From Xenopus tropicalis (Eukaryota > Chordata > Amphibia > Anura > Pipidae), in NCBI RefSeq assembly GCF_000004195.4, contig NC_030683.2:69473764-69537763 (forward strand): a stretch of DNA of 64,000 nt, read 5' to 3'. Below the pieces are notes generated by a model, which made no database searches, was not told the origin of the DNA, and saw only the letters and a list, made by a program, of their open reading frames with translations. Positions within the stretch are counted from its first letter, which is position 1. Every line of letters starts with the position of its first letter. Positions 1 to 11,208 of the stretch are shown here, one piece after another. The position numbers were made by a program, and so were the translations under genes.

Positions 1-430
1 TGCGGCTTTTCCGCTAATTTGCACAACTTTTTCGTACCTTGCGACAATTTACGTGACAATTTGTGCGTCAAAATCGTATTTTATGCACCGAGTTTGAAAG
101 TTTCGGATTCATTAAAGCTTCGGTATTGTGACTTTCCTTGGGCCAGGTTGGAGCTGCAGAGCGCCATTGAGTCCTATGGGAGGCTTTCCTTGGGGCAGGT
201 TGGAGCTGCTGAGTGCCATTGAGTCCTATGGGAGGCTTTCAAAATCATGCACTGAAGGATCAAAGTCAGAAAGGTTCTCCCGTCGCGTACGATCATTTCG
301 GATCACCAATACAATATTATCATGACTATTACGATTTTTTCGTAAGCATTTTAGTGACATTGTCGATCATCAGAAATTATCGTATCTGATCCGAATTTTA
401 CCCATTTCGGGATTCGAACTCTGCCCCTAT
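1..430 (+). repeat. TCG-rich MITE (family A), left end outside window
   Basis: Contains many short blocks such as ttttcgtaagcatttt and ttcgggattcgaa, ending in a ctctgcccc terminus near 428. The same terminal half recurs at 43341-43642 on the same strand and at 8576-8784 on the opposite strand, so this is a dispersed element. The left terminus is not in the window. It has no coding potential; ORFs crossing it are chance. Confidence 0.8.
132..242. repeat. 52-bp tandem duplication inside the MITE
   Basis: Two nearly identical copies of a unit containing ggttggagctg and ccattgagtcctatgggagg; the first ggttgg is at about 146 and the second at 198, a 52-bp period. The unit is GC-richer than the rest of the element and is absent from the related copies at 8.6 and 43.4 kb. 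Confidence 0.85.
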
Positions 431-718
431 ATAAATTATTTAAATCTTGTTTCTTTTGGTCTTGGAATTTACAATTACAGTTAGCTGGCAGGTGCCATTT
501 TGAGGACACTGTTATTATGGAAAGTATCTAATCAAACCAAAATCTTGCATATGCCAAAATGGGGCAGGTATGGTTGTGTTAATAAAAGAAATAATTTGGC
601 TTTCGTGTTTACTTTGTAAAGAGTTTTCATTATATAGCTTTTTATATGTGGGTGACAGGACCCCTTTAAATTAACCCAACAGGATTGTTTTGCATCCAGC
701 AATTAATTATAGTCTATA
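431..718. other. unassigned sequence
   Basis: Short AT-rich stretch between the MITE and the Harbinger element. No gene or repeat recognised. Confidence 0.6.
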
Positions 719-1030
719 GGGTTGATTCACTAAAGTGCGATAACGCATATCGCATGCTTTTTGTGTTAAAAGAGATGCAAAAAAAGTGCGTTTCGCTATA
801 GTATTATCGCATGCGTTAAGTCGCATATTGAGTGCATTAATAAGCGTGCAACCGCATGTGTTAATTTTATTGCATTGCGTTATTTAGCAAAAGAAAAGAA
901 TACTAGCGCATGATTCACAAAAGCACCTAAAGCATTAAATGCGTTAATTAGCACATGAATGTGTGCGTATTTTAGCACCTAATTGTGGGAGGCGTTGTGT
1001 AGACCACATTTTTTATTGGAAAAAGGCAAG

Positions 1031-2400
1031 ATGGAGTTTGCTATGGGCTTTTTCGCGAAAGGGCCACTTTAGAGGGCTTAAGCGAGGATGAAGTGGTCAG
1101 GCGATACAGGCTCAATAGGGAAGCAATATCCAGCCTGTATGAGCTGCTTGAGCCTTCCCTGCAGCCACTGACTCGCAGAAGCCGTGCTGTCCCTGGAATG
1201 GTGAAACTGCTGTGCTCCCTGCACTTTTTGGCCACTGGCAGTTTCCAGAGTGTTGGGGGGGGTGTACGGGGGATGTCACAGCCTACCTTTTCACGGTGCC
1301 TTGGCCAGGTCCTAGACGCCATCCGCTCGGTGTCCGGGAATTTCATTTTGTTCCCCCAAAATAGGAACAAGTGGAACACCGTGAAAAGGCATTTGTATGG
1401 GGTAAGTGGCATCCCCAATGTGTTGGGTGCAATTGATTGCACCCATGTGGTGTTAATCCCCCCCAAGACAGGGAGCACATTTTTAGGAACAGGAAGGGTT
1501 ACCACTCCCTCAACGTGCAAGTGGTGTGTGATGCACATATGAACATCCTGAGCATCGTGTCTGGGTTCCCCGGCTCCTCTCACGATGCTTACATCCTAAT
1601 GCAGTCCGCACTTTACCATTCTTTCGAGGCAGGACAAATGCCTCACGGATGGCTGTTAGGTAAGTATTTGTGTCATGTCTAGCACAACTTGCCCACATTT
1701 GCTTTCTGTCTCCCACTATCAAACCAGGCCCTGCCTGCCATAAGCTTGTTTTGCAATTTGAAAAGTGCCCTCTTTTCCCACTGGGAGAGTCAAAGCAGCT
1801 ACTTGTAGTGTCACCTATCAGTCTCACACTGTCACAACTGTTGCAAAAGGGCCATGTTTTGACAGAGACTGGAAGCAGCTTATTTGTTTTCAGCATCTTA
1901 TTACATGTTTTTTTATTTCAGGAGATGCTGAACATGCTCTAGGTGGCTCATCACACCCATTCACAGGCCGCGTACATGGGCTGAGTGTGCTTTTAATGAA
2001 GCACATGTGAGAGCGCGGTCTGTGATTGAGCGGACATTTGGGGTCCTTAAAAGCCGGTTCTGCTGCCTGGATAAATCAGCAGCCTTATGTACAGCCCCTC
2101 TAAAGTTGCCCAAATTGTGGCTGCGTGTGCTGTACTGCACAATCTGGCGAACCGGCATAGCTTACCAGGCGATGTGGCTGATGACCTGGAGGACCCCATA
2201 CATCCCCAAGATCCTGTCCGAGGTGCGGATGCCAGAAGGAATGAAGTCCGGGGACAAATCGTTATCAATTACTTTTCCTGTAAGTACCTACAACCTTTAA
2301 TCCCATACACAAGAAATACCAAACAACTTCTCCAAAAAAAAAAAGAAGATTTATTTACAGGGAACCCACTTCCAAAAGAAATGGTTTGAGCAGGTGATTT
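1031..2400 (+). pseudogene. Harbinger (HARBI1-like) DDE transposase, frameshifted, spliced
   Basis: Encodes the nuclease that would cut and move Harbinger elements. A candidate ATG at 1031 opens a frame that reaches a stop at 1070; the main frame resumes one base off (from about 1069) and runs through LEGLSEDEVVRRYRLNRE. Recognisable motifs are GAIDCTHV (first catalytic Asp, about 1429-1449), the PGSSHDAYIL region (second Asp, about 1570) and VIERTFGVLKSRF (catalytic Glu, about 2020-2060), so all three catalytic residues are still readable. Frameshifts occur near 1470, between about 1945 and 1990, and near 2080. A clean intron lies at 1660-1921. A second gtaagt donor at 2280 and an ag acceptor at 2360 may mark another intron, with a possible short last exon before about 2400. 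The length fits the family (about 350-400 residues), but the breaks rule out function. Confidence 0.9.
1660..1921 (+). other. intact intron in the Harbinger transposase gene
   Basis: Donor gtaagt directly follows ...ggctgttag; a polypyrimidine tract ending ttttatttcag precedes gagatgctgaa. Joining the exons restores the reading WLLGDAE, which matches the conserved transposase segment between the second Asp and the Glu motif. Splice signals are better preserved than the coding sequence around them. Confidence 0.85.
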
Positions 2401-3344
2401 CCCCACCTGCAACACAAATAGAAAAAACAGAAAGAAAGATTTACAAACAACATAGGCCTAAGAAAAGATAGGTTCCACAGATACCTAATGTGGCACATTT
2501 ATTTTCTTTTACGAAGCTGCCTAGTAGAACCTGCAGGAGCGGTAGCTGTGCTCTTACCACTAGCTGGTAGAGCATGTTGACTAAATTGCCTTTTGTGCCT
2601 TTTCTTGTAAGACAATTTGTTGCTCTAGGAGAGAATTTTGGCGAGCCAACAATGCAAGTTTTTGCCTTTTTAGTTCTAACCGCTCCTCTTGCAGGCTTAA
2701 CATGGCAGCCTCATGTGCAGCTTGGCGTGCCTCACTGGCCTGTTGGAGGCTTAACATAGCCAACTCGTGTGCAGCTTGCCGTGCCTGACTGGCATTGTAG
2801 GCGTTAGTGGCCACACACAAGTCGACATGCAGTGTGTCCAATTTTTTCATTAAGGCTTTATAATGCCTTATTACGGATTTGTGGAACCAATCTTCCTTAG
2901 GTTCCTGGGGGGCCACATTAGGGCTTCTGGCCTGGGTTGGGACCTGCTGCTGCTGCTGAGGAATGTTAGCCGGCTCCTCATCTGAGAACAAGGCCACATC
3001 GCTGCCACATACGTGTGACCCTCTCTCACTTGCCTCCCCACTTCAATTTCAGGATCGCACCATGGGGAGTGGAGCACAGACGAGGAGTGTCCACCTTTTG
3101 GAAAAAAGAAAAAGACTTTATTTAATTTTTTGTTATTATGTTCATGATGCCAGGCAAACTTCATGGACAATAATGATTGTCATTTGTTTTAAAACATGAC
3201 GAGGTTTATTTTGCAAAAACTATTTGTGGACATTGATGCAAGTTGCTGCTAAGTGGCCTCGCTAACTCCCAGGGCTCTCCCTTATACTCTGTATTAAACA
3301 ATGCTTAAACAATAATCCTCCTTGATAAAGGAGAGTACAGGGCA

Positions 3345-3794
3345 TTAAAGGACAATGAAAGGTTAATATAAATTAAAAGTAAGTCTAAAGGCATTCTTTT
3401 TAAGGGCTTACTGAATATCTAAATTCCCAGATCCCTGCTTGCTTCTCTGAGATATGGTGCTGGCAGCCTACAGCAGTGTGAAGACTACAGTGACATCACT
3501 GAAATCTCTCTTCCCTTCCTGTAGGCTGTCTGCTGTTCTGAGCTACACATGCCCACCAGCCAATCAGAAGCAGATCTGGCGGGGGGTGGTGGAAATGAAA
3601 CATATGTGTAGTATGAAGCAAGGAAGGAAAGGAAGGGAGAATACCTTTTTAGAGATGGCTGCCTCTTCTAAAAAATGTGAAGTAAGTGTGACTGAGTTAA
3701 TATTTGATAAGTTGATCCAAAAGTGTGGCATTTTTACTGAACAAAAGGAGCACTATTGGGCAGTATGCTTTTTAAATTTTGCATTCTCATTTAA
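3345..3794. mobile_element. T2-type MITE nested in Harbinger
   Basis: Flanked by TTAA at 3345 and 3791. Left end ttaaaggacaatgaaagg; right end is the complement of ttaaatgagaatgc. The interior matches elements at 32426-32981 and 52764-53284 (shared ctgagatatggtgctggcag block). TTAA targeting and TTAAAGG ends are the published hallmark of the Xenopus T2 superfamily. Confidence 0.92.
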
Positions 3795-3821
3795 GTATTT
3801 TGGGAAATATTTCTTAAATGA

Positions 3822-3837
3822 CCCCCCCCCCCCCCCC
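3822..3837. repeat. poly-C run (16 bp)
   Basis: Sixteen consecutive C residues just outside the T2 insertion and beside the truncated SANT exon junction of the Harbinger accessory gene. Confidence 0.95.
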
Positions 3838-4204
3838 TATTTACTCAGAGAATTTTAAATGACGGAGTCTGCTCTCCTGCTGTTGTCTTCTCCGGCTCCT
3901 TTTTGGTGATGAGGGGTGTGGAAGCTCCTCACTCTCCTCTCCACTGGCTTCCTCTGGCCGATAATCCCTGTCAGTGCCCTCCAAATCCGACACATCAGGG
4001 CTACCGATGAAGCCAGGCCTCACTCCCTCAGTGTCACTGCCAGAGCTGTGTGACAAGGCAGCTGGAACACTTGCAAGGTGTTCCCTCTTTTTGGCCACCT
4101 TTTCCCCTCTGCTGGCTCCCACACTGCTCTCCATCGCTTTTTCTTGCTATAACAATTTTGCACCACCACCTTCTGTTCTCTCCCAGCACAAATGCACAAA
4201 ATGG

Positions 4205-4490
4205 CGCTAGTTATGTGGTACCACGTGCGTCAATTAGCATGCGTGCGTTAATTAGCGCGCACGCGACAAGTAGCACATGTGTGTTAATTAGCGTGCACGT
4301 GGAAAGTAGTGCTTGCACGTTAATTAGCGCACAGTCTTCGCAACTTAAGTAACGCAAACAGCATCGCGTCTAAATTAACGCAAATATACTTTTAGTGAAT
4401 CATGCGTTAAGACGTGAAAAATTAGACGCGATAAAATTTTTAAAGTATGCTATAAATAGCGCTCGTTTTAACAAACTTTAGTGAATCAGC
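4205..4490. repeat. Harbinger subterminal repeat array
   Basis: Irregular direct and inverted repeats of gcgttaattagcgc-type words, mirrored by a similar block at 740-990 near the left end. Subterminal arrays of this kind are candidate transposase or accessory-protein binding sites. Confidence 0.7.
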
Positions 4491-4492
4491 CC

Positions 4493-4565
4493 TTATGAGA
4501 GATGGCCTTCCCATAATTTGGAGCTTTCTGGATAATGGGTTTCCAGATAACAGATCCCATACTGT
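4493..4565. repeat. fragment of palindromic GGTATGGGA repeat (family B)
   Basis: Right-hand portion only (gagatggcctt... ggataatgggtttcc ... agatcccata). Matches the right half of the full copy at 26225-26488. It starts exactly where the Harbinger element ends. Confidence 0.85.
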
Positions 4566-5801
4566 GCTTGAATGGTACCTCTTCATATCAGATGGAATCA
4601 ACCTGAAAGAAACAAGTAGCAGAAGGGTTTAGGGTAAACCCACTAATAATGCACTGCTTGGGAGAGGGGTTTAGCTCTTAGAGTTATATGGGTTGGTTGC
4701 TGTATTTTTTTTAGCAACAACTTCAATTGTAAGGGTTAGTAATGAGTGGCAGAGACACTAGTAAGGGGATACAACTACTTGGCATTTTGGGTGTCTGAGG
4801 AGTGCTTGGGGCCTGGAGTAAAACATCCATTATTTGTATGGACCACTGGCAAACAATATACATACAATGTACATTGTAAAGTATTGCATAGCTTGTAAGA
4901 GTATCCTTCGATATTCTATTTTGTGCACCCTTCTAATATTGAGGCTTTTTAGGCTTACTCACTAAAGTGAAATAATACAAAAATATAATTCATAATATAT
5001 AAAACATATACACATAATATAACAAATACATACAGAATGAACTATATGCAATGAAAATTATTAGCATTGAGCCAAGCACATAATCTTAAAATACAGTAAC
5101 AGTAAACAAACTGGTTATAGACAAGGACCTGATGAATGATGCTTTGGTCTTCAAAAACAGCTTTTTGATAATTGTGTTTCACACATCCAAATGATCAATA
5201 TGTCAGTGATTTGTACACGTCTAGAGTGATCAGTCTACATATAAATTTAGTCCCAAAGAGTCAATAAAGATGTATGCTGGCCTCATTATCGACTCATACC
5301 TCATTGTTTTACTGAAATGTCAGTGTGCAGATAATGATTGCTTCCTTTATTACAGGCTTTTCAACAGGAAAACTGTGCATGGATATTGTACATGCATGAC
5401 AGTTTTCCTGGAGGTTTTTGACTTTGAATGGAATATCAATGCACATCGAAACACTGCTAGTGTGTGTGAATTGTCAATCAGTTGCATGTGGTATGCTTCA
5501 GTTTTTTTCCACCATTTATCTGAATCTTAACATGACCCTGAATAAGGACTTTTTTTGGAATGTGTGTAATATATGTGGAATATATATACGTTGCAGCATT
5601 TAATAAAATACAGTAAATTTAGAAGGCACAATATCATGAAAATAACCAATTAAATGTAGCCTTATACTAGTAATATACACAAGCTTCAAATGTACAGTAA
5701 ACTATACAGTTTCTATTTCTCACCTGATCAGATTATGATAATTATAGGTACTGTACATAGTGTAGTTCAAAAGCTTGAATGAATTCCAAAAATTTAGTGG
5801 T
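4566..5801. other. unassigned AT-rich sequence
   Basis: No gene or clear repeat seen. The 86- and 61-residue ORFs at 5270-5603 show no recognisable motif. Confidence 0.6.
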
Positions 5802-6059
5802 CGATTGGTTATGATTACAAAAAAATTGTATTTTTTATAACTTTTAGAACTGTGAATATTTTCTGCGATTTTTCGTTAATTTCCACTACTTTTTCATGCT
5901 TTGTGACAATTTGTGCGACAAAATGTTATTTGTCGCACAAATTGTCACAAAGCATGAAAAAGTAGCGGAAATTAACGAAAAATCGCAGAAAATATTCACA
6001 GTTCTAAAAGTTATAAAAAATAAAAAATTTTTGTATTTTTTTGTAATCATAACCAATCG
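5802..6059. repeat. near-perfect 258-bp palindrome (hairpin MITE)
   Basis: The arm starting cgattggttatgattac at 5802 is mirrored by the complementary arm ending at 6059. At the centre ttgtgcgaca (5911-5920) pairs with tgtcgcacaa (5931-5940), leaving a 10-bp loop. Small indels make the arms slightly unequal. It has no coding content. Antiparallel ORFs of 91 and 92 residues here are by-products of the palindrome. Confidence 0.93.
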
Positions 6060-7521
6060 TACATTGATAAATGGGCCCCTATGTGTGGCATATGTAGTAA
6101 TGTCATGGATGCCAATGACTGATGGCAGACTGTTTAGGTTAGCTGTTTTAAATAACAGTGACATTACTTAGGAATATTATAGTTAGGCAGCATTTTATGT
6201 ACTGTGCCAAACCACAAAAATATGAAAATACTTTATAAAAAGACTAGTAGCACCTTCCTGAAAATGGTCTTTGTGGTTTACCACAGTAAATATATTAGTG
6301 TCTAACCCTTAAAACCTTGAGTAATATCTTATATGGTAATAACTGAGTACATGAGAAAGTAAGTGTTTGTATAGTCATTACAATCATGCAGAGAATTTTT
6401 ACTCTTGCATCTGAAGTGTATTATTTGAACATGGACCTCTCTTGCTTAATGTAGGATCTGTGGCCATTGTGAAATCGTCATTCAAAGAGCAGTCCCTTGC
6501 TCTTTAAATTGCTCACCTAGCATTTAATGATCGTTAACAGAACATAATACAAATAGTTCAGTGATGATAAAAATAGCTGATCTGGAATACAGTAATTTAG
6601 TTTCTTTTGTATAAAGTTTGCACTATTGAATTTCATATTGCTGCGCTTGTTGCCTATTCTTTGATAATATAATAAGGAACCTTGCCTTTAATCCCCTTCT
6701 TCTTGCTCTTTAATTATGGGTTTATTTCTAATAACGATTTTCTAGTCACCATGGTGATGCACAACCTATATGGAAATGTTGGTCTGCAAATGTGGGCTTA
6801 AATTAAGACTTCCAGAACAAAATATTCTTTTCTTTCAGATTTCCCTGCCAGCGATGTCAGATACAGGTATTGTCTATTTATTCTTCTTAGCAAAAGATTG
6901 CTAAACACTAAACAACAATAACAAAAATAGATAGCATAAAAAATAGAGGTCACAGAGGAAAAAATATTGCATGACACGGAGCACTGGCTATATGCAAAAA
7001 ATAAACACTTCTGAAAGCATTTATTTTCAATGTAGGCAATGAAAATGAGATTAATAATTCACTGCTTGTGTCACTGTATCAACACATACTGATCAGGACA
7101 CATAGTCAAAACGGAAAATCTGTTATTTTTTAAGAATTCTCACAATTTGATATGCTAAAGCAGATAAAGCAACTGGAGAATAATTTTCTTTGGAAAAATT
7201 GATAGTGCTAAGAAGACATTCCTCATGTGCATTTTATGCTTTCACATCACATCGGTTGCTAATAAACATAAAAAGGCAAGAGAGTCAGATGTGACATCCT
7301 ATTATCAAATTCGATTTTGACTGGGGAATAGGATTTGATAAACTTTCCGAATAATTTAAAGAAGATATTTTCTTGACTAACATTCTGAAAATATCAGAAA
7401 ATAGGAATCCAGGCAAAGTGTCAACAAAATGGTAAAAACAGACACCAAGGCATATTTATCTTTTTACTGTTACTTTTTACTGTGCATGCTGCATCAGATC
7501 AGGTGATCCTTGGATATCCGG
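6060..7521. other. unassigned; possible conserved non-coding DNA at 6600-6880
   Basis: No repeat recognised. The stretch 6600-6880 is less repetitive and contains the palindromic word gtcaccatggtgat, which resembles an RFX X-box. Conservation cannot be tested from one sequence. Confidence 0.35.
6839..6866 (+). other. candidate 28-nt micro-exon (weak)
   Basis: A good acceptor (tattcttttctttcag) ends at 6838; atttccctgccagcgatgtc begins a 28-nt segment that ends atacag at 6866, followed by gtattg, a poor donor. The length is not a multiple of three. No branch point was tested and no gene is known around it. Confidence 0.12.
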
Positions 7522-7828
7522 CAGAGATCCTCAACCTTTTATACCTGTGAGCCACATACACATGGAAAAAGTGTTGGAGAGCAACACAAGCATGGAAAAA
7601 GTTCCTGGGGGAGCAAATAAGCACTATAATTGACTATTTTGTATCCCCTATATGGACTAGCAGCCTACAAAAGACTCTGTTTGGCATTACACTGACTTTT
7701 TATGCAACCAAAATTTGCCTTCAAGCCAGAGATTCAAAAATGAGAACCTATTTTGAGGCTACTGGGAGAAAAATTCAAGGGGTTGTGAGCAACATGTTGC
7801 TCCTGAGCCACTGGTTGGGGATCACTGC
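7522..7828 (+). repeat. hAT-like non-autonomous repeat (family C)
   Basis: Ends resemble agatcctcaacc on the left and the complement, ggttggggatcactg, on the right. An internal gagcaacatgttgctcctgag block also occurs inverted in the copy at 41218-41485, which keeps an 8-bp target duplication. No target duplication is visible here. Confidence 0.75.
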
Positions 7829-8212
7829 TAATACTGCAACACCTTCTGATTTTGGGTAGAATGCAACTGTGCATACGAGTCTAAGCATGTCTGATCAGAC
7901 CATTTGGATTAGTTTAACATCATCTAATCAAGATGAATCATATCAATGCAGAGGTGAAGAGACCTAAAATGTAGTAAAAAAAAAAACTACAGCATAAGAA
8001 GCCACAGTATTTAAGTTTCCCCATAGTCAGCACTTCATCTCAACTGGGAAGTTTTGAGTACATTTTTATATTGTTCTAAGCATTATGGAGGGCACTGTTT
8101 TATTAAAGGAGATGTAAACAGTTTCCTCAAACACACTTTACTCAGGTGTTGCAAAAAAATCCTTCATTAAAAAATGACTCAGATGTTTCTCCCTGGAACT
8201 AAGACTGGAAGG
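7829..8212. other. unassigned
   Basis: No feature recognised. Confidence 0.5.
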
Positions 8213-8305
8213 TTTATACAGTTATGGGACATGTTATTCAAAATGCTAGAGATCTAGGGTTTTCTGTAATTTCTCCATAACATAAAAGTCTAATACTACT
8301 ATGCA
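8213..8305. repeat. degenerate family B fragment
   Basis: tacagttatgggacatgtta, then ctagggttttctgtaatttc, matches the left half of the GGTATGGGA palindromic family with many substitutions. Confidence 0.65.
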
Positions 8306-8575
8306 GGTGCAGAGACTTGGAATGAGCAACTGAACAGTCTTAAAAGTATGGTGCAACAATCAAAACTGGACTAAAAGACAGCTTAAGTTATAGAATTGGC
8401 TGGAGGAAGAACCATGGAAGGAGTACTAAAGAGGAGAAGTCTGAAGCACAAGTTTATTGGACTAAAAGCACTCTATATAATTTATGAGTATAGAAAAGAG
8501 AAGTAGCTCAAGGAATAAAACTTGGGGAACACCAACTATATGATTTATATATACATTTAAACATACATACACATA

Positions 8576-8784
8576 GGAGCAGATTTATCAAATCACAAGT
8601 TCGAATCCCGAATAGGATAAGTTTGGATTGGATACGAAAATATCACGAAAATGCTTACGAAAAAATCGTATTAGTCACGATAAAATCGTATTGGCGATCC
8701 GAAAGTCACGAAATTTTTGTTCCGAACGATTGTAAACAGCGGGAAAACCCACTCGGAGCATTCGCCCATTTGTAAATGTGCCCC
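8576..8784 (-). repeat. MITE family A copy
   Basis: Starts ggagcagatttatcaaa and ends ttgtaaatgtgcccc. Interior blocks such as cacgaaaatgcttacgaaaa are the complement of those at 330-350 and 43540-43575. Confidence 0.85.
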
Positions 8785-9390
8785 ATAGTTGTTATAGTCC
8801 TTACCTGGCTACTACAGTAGTTATAGAGATAAAGTAATTTTATTATATCTTATCAATACAATACAAATACAGCACAATTGTAGCAATAGAACAGTGCAAT
8901 AGCAATGTAGTATCTGGGACAATTGCTATAGAAAAACATATTAAACATAACACTAATCTTTCCCACAATTCAGTGTACTTTCTACAATGCAGTGCAAATC
9001 TTTCCCGCTAGTGGTAGAAAATGAAAAGCAGGTATTTGGGCGTAGTTGCAACTATTGGTTAAATTGTTAACTTGAAGTTTTACAATTTTTTTATAAACCA
9101 AGCTTCTTTACAATAGATATGTATTAAATAGGCACCAGGGAAAGAGTAGATGTAGAGCTTTTGGACTGCAACTGTAAGACCTATGTTAGTAAATCAGCCC
9201 TATTTATAGCCACACCTTTTTAATTAGTCACTGATAAGCTTTGCTTAGCCTGCTGCAAGTAAAACAATGAAAGCACATATTTGATTGGTTGCCAGGAGTT
9301 ACTGTCCAGATGGAAATTTTCCCAGTTTTAATAAATGAGCCATATTTGGTTTCACCACCAGCTTGACAAAAAACACTACTGAGAGAAACT
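8785..9390. other. unassigned with short MITE-terminus words
   Basis: Contains gtaaatcagccc (about 9200) and aataaatgagcc (about 9340), words typical of MITE ends here, but no complete element could be delimited. Confidence 0.4.
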
Positions 9391-9567
9391 GGGGCTGATT
9401 TCTGAACATAGACACTCATTTGCACCAGCCCAGTTACCCATAGAAAGCAAGCAAATATTAGCTTTCCTTTTCTTAACTTGTTTTATACCATTTGAAGCTT
9501 GTTGCTGGTTGGTTGCTATTGGCAACTGCACTGGTATACTTTAAAAATGATGTTCATAAATGAGCCC
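9391..9567. repeat. short MITE with inverted ends
   Basis: Left end ggggctgatttctgaacat; right end atgttcataaatgagccc. A related right terminus is at about 10850 (catgctcataaatcagtcc). Confidence 0.65.
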
Positions 9568-11208
9568 TAGTGCATGTAATATTCCCCATTCTACAAACTT
9601 GATCTACATTTCTGGTGTGACCTGTGTTTTGGAAATCAAGCCCTCTTCAATTGGATTGAAAGGTGCTATTTGAAATCATTGATTGTTGGACACTCTCCAT
9701 TCACCATAGTAGTACCTCTTTAAACATAGCAGACCCCCAGGATAAAAGACAAAGCTATACATAGCTTAACAAAGACAAAGTGCTATACAAAGCTTTAAAT
9801 TTGCAGCCAGAGGAGATCGAGACAGAGGTACAAGAAGGCTGGAACAGGTGGGGATTAAGCTCCCATAAATCAGGCGACTGGAAGAAAAGGCGCATAAAAA
9901 AGAACACGGCCTGGTTATGTGTGCCAAATTTTGTTGCCATTTACACAGCATAATAAATAGACTCCAACAACTGACATCTGTGCTTAGTTATTTTGCCAAT
10001 ATGGTCACACTGGCCATATAGTAGAACGGTTAGACTTGGTGACCCAGATTACGTAATTATGCCTTATCTGGAAAATATCAGGTACCAAGTGTTCTGGATA
10101 ATAGATTTAGCACCTGTATATATAGCTCCTGCTAATCCATTTTATAAAATGATAGAATCACTCACATTTACCACTTAATATGAAAAAAGATTGAAACTCA
10201 AAATAATTGTTCTAAAATATCATAACATTCTACACCTTTCTTTTAAACTTTTTGTTGCCCCAAAACACAGCTGCATAATTCAGAAGGGGTGTCTGCCTAA
10301 TTTTGCAATGGGCAGGAAAATAGCTATCTACCCAAGCTGCCATGATAATTGTGGGCTAATTTGCATTTAAAATTAGGCTTATTCTCTAATTACTGCTCAG
10401 CATGTGTTATGAGAGCAGCATGGGGCCTCTGCTGTATTCTGCATATAACCCAAATTCACAGCTACAGAGCCCTGCAAAGAACTTGCTGATCTTCCCTGCT
10501 GGGAATGCCGTAGCAATGGTCTGTGGCACACAGCCAGGCAGTATAAATATACAAAGCAATCAAAGGCTGTTGTAGTGTATGAAGAGTAGCTGGTAAGAAA
10601 TGATATTAATAGGAAAAAAAGCTTTTGTTGTCAAATATTTAAAATTAGCATACTATTCACACAACAATAACAGTGAGATTAAAGGTAACAATACATTACT
10701 GAATAAAAAGACCAAGGGATGTTTGGCTTCTTTGAGAAGATTTTAGGCATACTGCCATGATAAATAAAGACCAAGCATTTTTTAAGGTTTCCCTTGAAAA
10801 ACTGGTACCTACTTGAAACTGGTACCTATGGCAACTTAATTTAGCACCCATGCTCATAAATCAGTCCTACAGTGCTCTTCAGCATGCCAGTATAACATAA
10901 CAAAATGCATTAAATGGCCCTAAGATTGGTTTTTCATTCATTACCCTGGATTTTAAGTCAAAAGTAGATAAGTGTGCAAGGGCCATGTGTATCTACACTG
11001 GGGGAGAAAATGCAGATCCACTTCCTTCTGCCCTGACAAACATGACATTAGCGTGCAGAAAAAATGCTGGCTGAGAAAATGCCTTGTATGACATGGCCTT
11101 GGGAAAAGTAAAAGGTAGACACTATATATTATAGGGGTCTTTTGCTGTTCCCATGGACAACAAGAGCATGCCTCTTAATGCTCCTTAGGAAACGCTTCTT
11201 CTGGAAGA
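9568..11208. other. mostly unassigned
   Basis: Apart from the family B fragment at 10055-10120 and a MITE-end word near 10850, nothing is recognised. Confidence 0.5.
10055..10120. repeat. degenerate family B fragment
   Basis: ccttatctggaaaatatcag then ttctggataatag and acctgta correspond to the right half of the copy at 55374-55667. Confidence 0.6.

Larger units (their letters stand above)
2581..4134 (-). pseudogene. Harbinger accessory (Myb/SANT-type) protein gene, SANT domain lost
   Basis: The second Harbinger gene normally encodes a DNA-binding Myb/SANT protein that helps import and target the transposase. Two blocks remain. The upstream block (4134 down to 3841) starts MESSVGASRGEK, is acidic and serine-rich, has a basic KRSRRRQQQESRLR stretch and ends LKFSE, the point where the SANT helix bundle normally begins. 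The downstream block (about 3050 to 2581) has a poly-Gln run, then an Ala/Gln/Leu-rich coiled-coil tail with a 17-residue internal duplication (ARQAAHE.AMLSLQ twice). No SANT sequence is visible between them; the gap holds a poly-C run, a T2 MITE and unrelated AT-rich DNA. The family assignment rests on position, convergent layout and the LKFSE junction; the function is inferred. Confidence 0.75.
719..4492 (+). mobile_element. PIF/Harbinger DNA transposon, two genes, decayed
   Basis: Ends are inverted: the left starts gggttgattcactaaagt and the right is the complement of gggctgattcactaaagt. Subterminal regions on both sides are built from gcgttaattagcgc-like repeats. Inside are a HARBI1-type transposase on the plus strand and a convergent accessory gene on the minus strand, the standard two-gene plan of autonomous Harbinger elements. 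The flanking trinucleotides are ata and tta, an imperfect match to the 3-bp TWA target duplication usual for the superfamily. A T2 MITE (3345-3794) is nested inside. Both genes are broken, so this copy cannot act on its own. A short derivative lies at 39814-40382. Confidence 0.92.

Noticed and set aside
1041..1583. 180-residue open frame on the minus strand
   Set aside because: It is antisense to the Harbinger transposase. The plus-strand frame carries the HARBI1 motifs; the minus-strand translation has none.
3454..3858. 134-residue plus-strand frame
   Set aside because: It lies within the T2 MITE and the poly-C run; a shorter relative in the T2 at 52.8 kb is equally meaningless.
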